Below, in pieces: positions 5,726 to 6,795 of a stretch of DNA of 6,795 nucleotides; within the stretch, counting starts at the first letter, position 1, and every line of letters begins with the position of its first letter. Location: assembly GCA_003225515.1 (NCBI GenBank), contig QIAK01000116.1:1-6795 (forward strand), given 5' to 3'. Origin of the DNA: Acidobacteriota bacterium (GTDB taxonomy: Bacteria; Acidobacteriota; Terriglobia; Terriglobales; Acidobacteriaceae). A model generated the notes under the pieces. That model was not told the DNA's origin, searched no databases, and saw nothing but the letters and a program-made list of their open reading frames with translations. A program made the position numbers and the translations under genes.

Positions 5726-6795
5726 ATGGCCCGATTCTCGCGGCGTTCATTTCTGCACTTATCGGCGGCTGCATCCGCGGCGGCTGCGTTCCAGGGAATA
5801 TCCGAGCCAATGCTGGCAGCTGCCTCGCGGCATCGACCTCCCCATGGCGCGGATACAGTGATGATCGATTCCAATGAGAATCCGCTCGGTCCCTGTCAGG
5901 CGGCGCGCGAAGCCATGGCCGCTATCATTCCACAGGGTGGCCGTTATCTCGACAATCTCACCGACGAACTGGTCAACACTTTTGCGCAGATGGAAGGGCT
6001 GAAGCCTGAATCGATCTATTGCACGGCAGGCTCGACTCCTCCCTTAAGTCTAAGTGTGCTGGCGTTCACGTCTCCGCAGCGAAGTTATGTAACTGCAGAT
6101 CCGGGATTTGAAACCGGAATGATGATGTCGGCCATTTCCGGTGCCCGGGTGGTGAAGGTTCGACTCACGAAAACCTACGCGCATGACGTGAAAGCTATGC
6201 TGGCGGCCGCTACGGATGCCGGAGTGTTCTACATTTGCAATCCGAATAACCCGACGGGAACAATGACGCCGCATTCGGATGTCGAATATCTCGTCGCCAA
6301 CAAACCCAAAGGTTCGATCGTTCTGGTGGACGAAGCTTATATCCACTTGACCGGGGCTCCGTCCGCTCTCGATCTGGTCAAGGCCGGTAAGGACGTTGTT
6401 GTCCTGCGAACGTTCTCAAAAGTTTACGGAATGGCCGGTCTGCGTTGCGGGTTCGTTATTGCACGCCCTGATCTGCTCGATAAAATTGTTGCGCGCGGTG
6501 GACAGAATTTCATGCCTACGACGGCTGTGGCCGCAGCGACCGCTAGTTTGAAAGATTCAACGTTAGTGGCCGAACGCCGACGCATCAACGCGGGCGTTCG
6601 TCAGCAGACGTTTCAGTGGCTGGATCGAAATGGGTACACGTACATTCCTTCGGAGTCGAACTGTTTCATGCTCGAGACCAAGCGGCCCGGCAAAGAAGTG
6701 CGAGATGCCATGGCGAAGGAAAACGTGCTGATCGGCCGGGTATGGCCGATCATGCCAACTTACGTCCGCATCACCGTCGGCACACAAGCAGAGAT
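5726..6795 (+). CDS. Tat-exported PLP aminotransferase, histidinol-phosphate aminotransferase-like (runs off right edge)
   Basis: The frame opens at ATG 5726, six nt after a GGAGG (5716-5720), and stays open to the right edge; 356 residues are visible and perhaps 15-25 are missing. The N-terminus has a twin-arginine signal, SRRSFLHL (5-12), followed by an Ala-rich helix to about 34. This predicts export of the folded, cofactor-loaded enzyme. The fold type I aminotransferase follows: SNENPLGP (49-56), GST (102-104), CNPNNPTG (171-178), VDEAY with Asp202 and Tyr205, TFSKVYGMAGLRCGF with the PLP lysine Lys232 and Arg240, and YVRITVGT with the substrate-carboxylate Arg348. These match HisC-type enzymes. 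However, a Tat signal argues against a role in cytoplasmic histidine synthesis, and no other his gene is present, so I give no hisC symbol. The substrate is unknown. It follows the VWFA gene by 58 bp and may be co-transcribed. Confidence 0.92.
   Translation, partial: MARFSRRSFLHLSAAASAAAAFQGISEPMLAAASRHRPPHGADTVMIDSNENPLGPCQAAREAMAAIIPQGGRYLDNLTDELVNTFAQMEGLKPESIYCTAGSTPPLSLSVLAFTSPQRSYVTADPGFETGMMMSAISGARVVKVRLTKTYAHDVKAMLAAATDAGVFYICNPNNPTGTMTPHSDVEYLVANKPKGSIVLVDEAYIHLTGAPSALDLVKAGKDVVVLRTFSKVYGMAGLRCGFVIARPDLLDKIVARGGQNFMPTTAVAAATASLKDSTLVAERRRINAGVRQQTFQWLDRNGYTYIPSESNCFMLETKRPGKEVRDAMAKENVLIGRVWPIMPTYVRITVGTQAE

Noticed and set aside
1..6795. Defence system, CRISPR array, prophage or insertion sequence
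   Set aside because: No repeats with regular spacing, no transposase or integrase frames, and no nuclease or toxin-antitoxin genes were found on either strand.

Overview
The window looks like chromosomal DNA of an acidobacterium, probably of the Terriglobia/Koribacter type. The main evidence is a pair of secreted proteins with the VWFA-related domain that is greatly expanded in Acidobacteriota. Supporting evidence is the GC-rich sequence with GTG/TTG starts, an MglA-type GTPase gene, and intergenic palindromes resembling ones I remember from that phylum. No species can be named. No tRNA, rRNA, CRISPR array or insertion sequence was seen.

The left two thirds is a run of minus-strand genes, read right to left. 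A secreted VWFA-related protein (3096-4478) is followed by an mglA-like Ras-superfamily GTPase gene (2369-2925), which a deletion of about 31 nt has broken. Next come an unrecognised protein with two membrane segments (1341-1937), a CTP-synthase-type glutamine amidotransferase-like protein (493-1269), and the N-terminal part of a membrane-anchored protein that leaves the window on the left (1-284). The gaps between them are 71 to about 430 bp, so this is not a tight operon. Two gaps hold hairpin-forming intergenic elements (463-483 and 2305-2335).

The right third is on the plus strand. A second VWFA-related protein (4591-5667) is divergent from the first across a 112-bp shared control region. 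It is followed after 58 bp by a Tat-exported aminotransferase of the histidinol-phosphate aminotransferase fold (5726 to the right edge, incomplete).

The two VWFA proteins are paralogues that share the same control region. The plus-strand copy keeps a complete metal-ion (MIDAS) site, whereas the minus-strand copy has lost the serines and the threonine of that site. No single pathway links all the genes. The common theme on the right side is export: two Sec-type signal peptides and one Tat signal. No clearly new defence or biosynthetic system is visible. The best leads are the broken mglA gene, the unequal VWFA pair, the exported aminotransferase and the triad-deficient amidotransferase.
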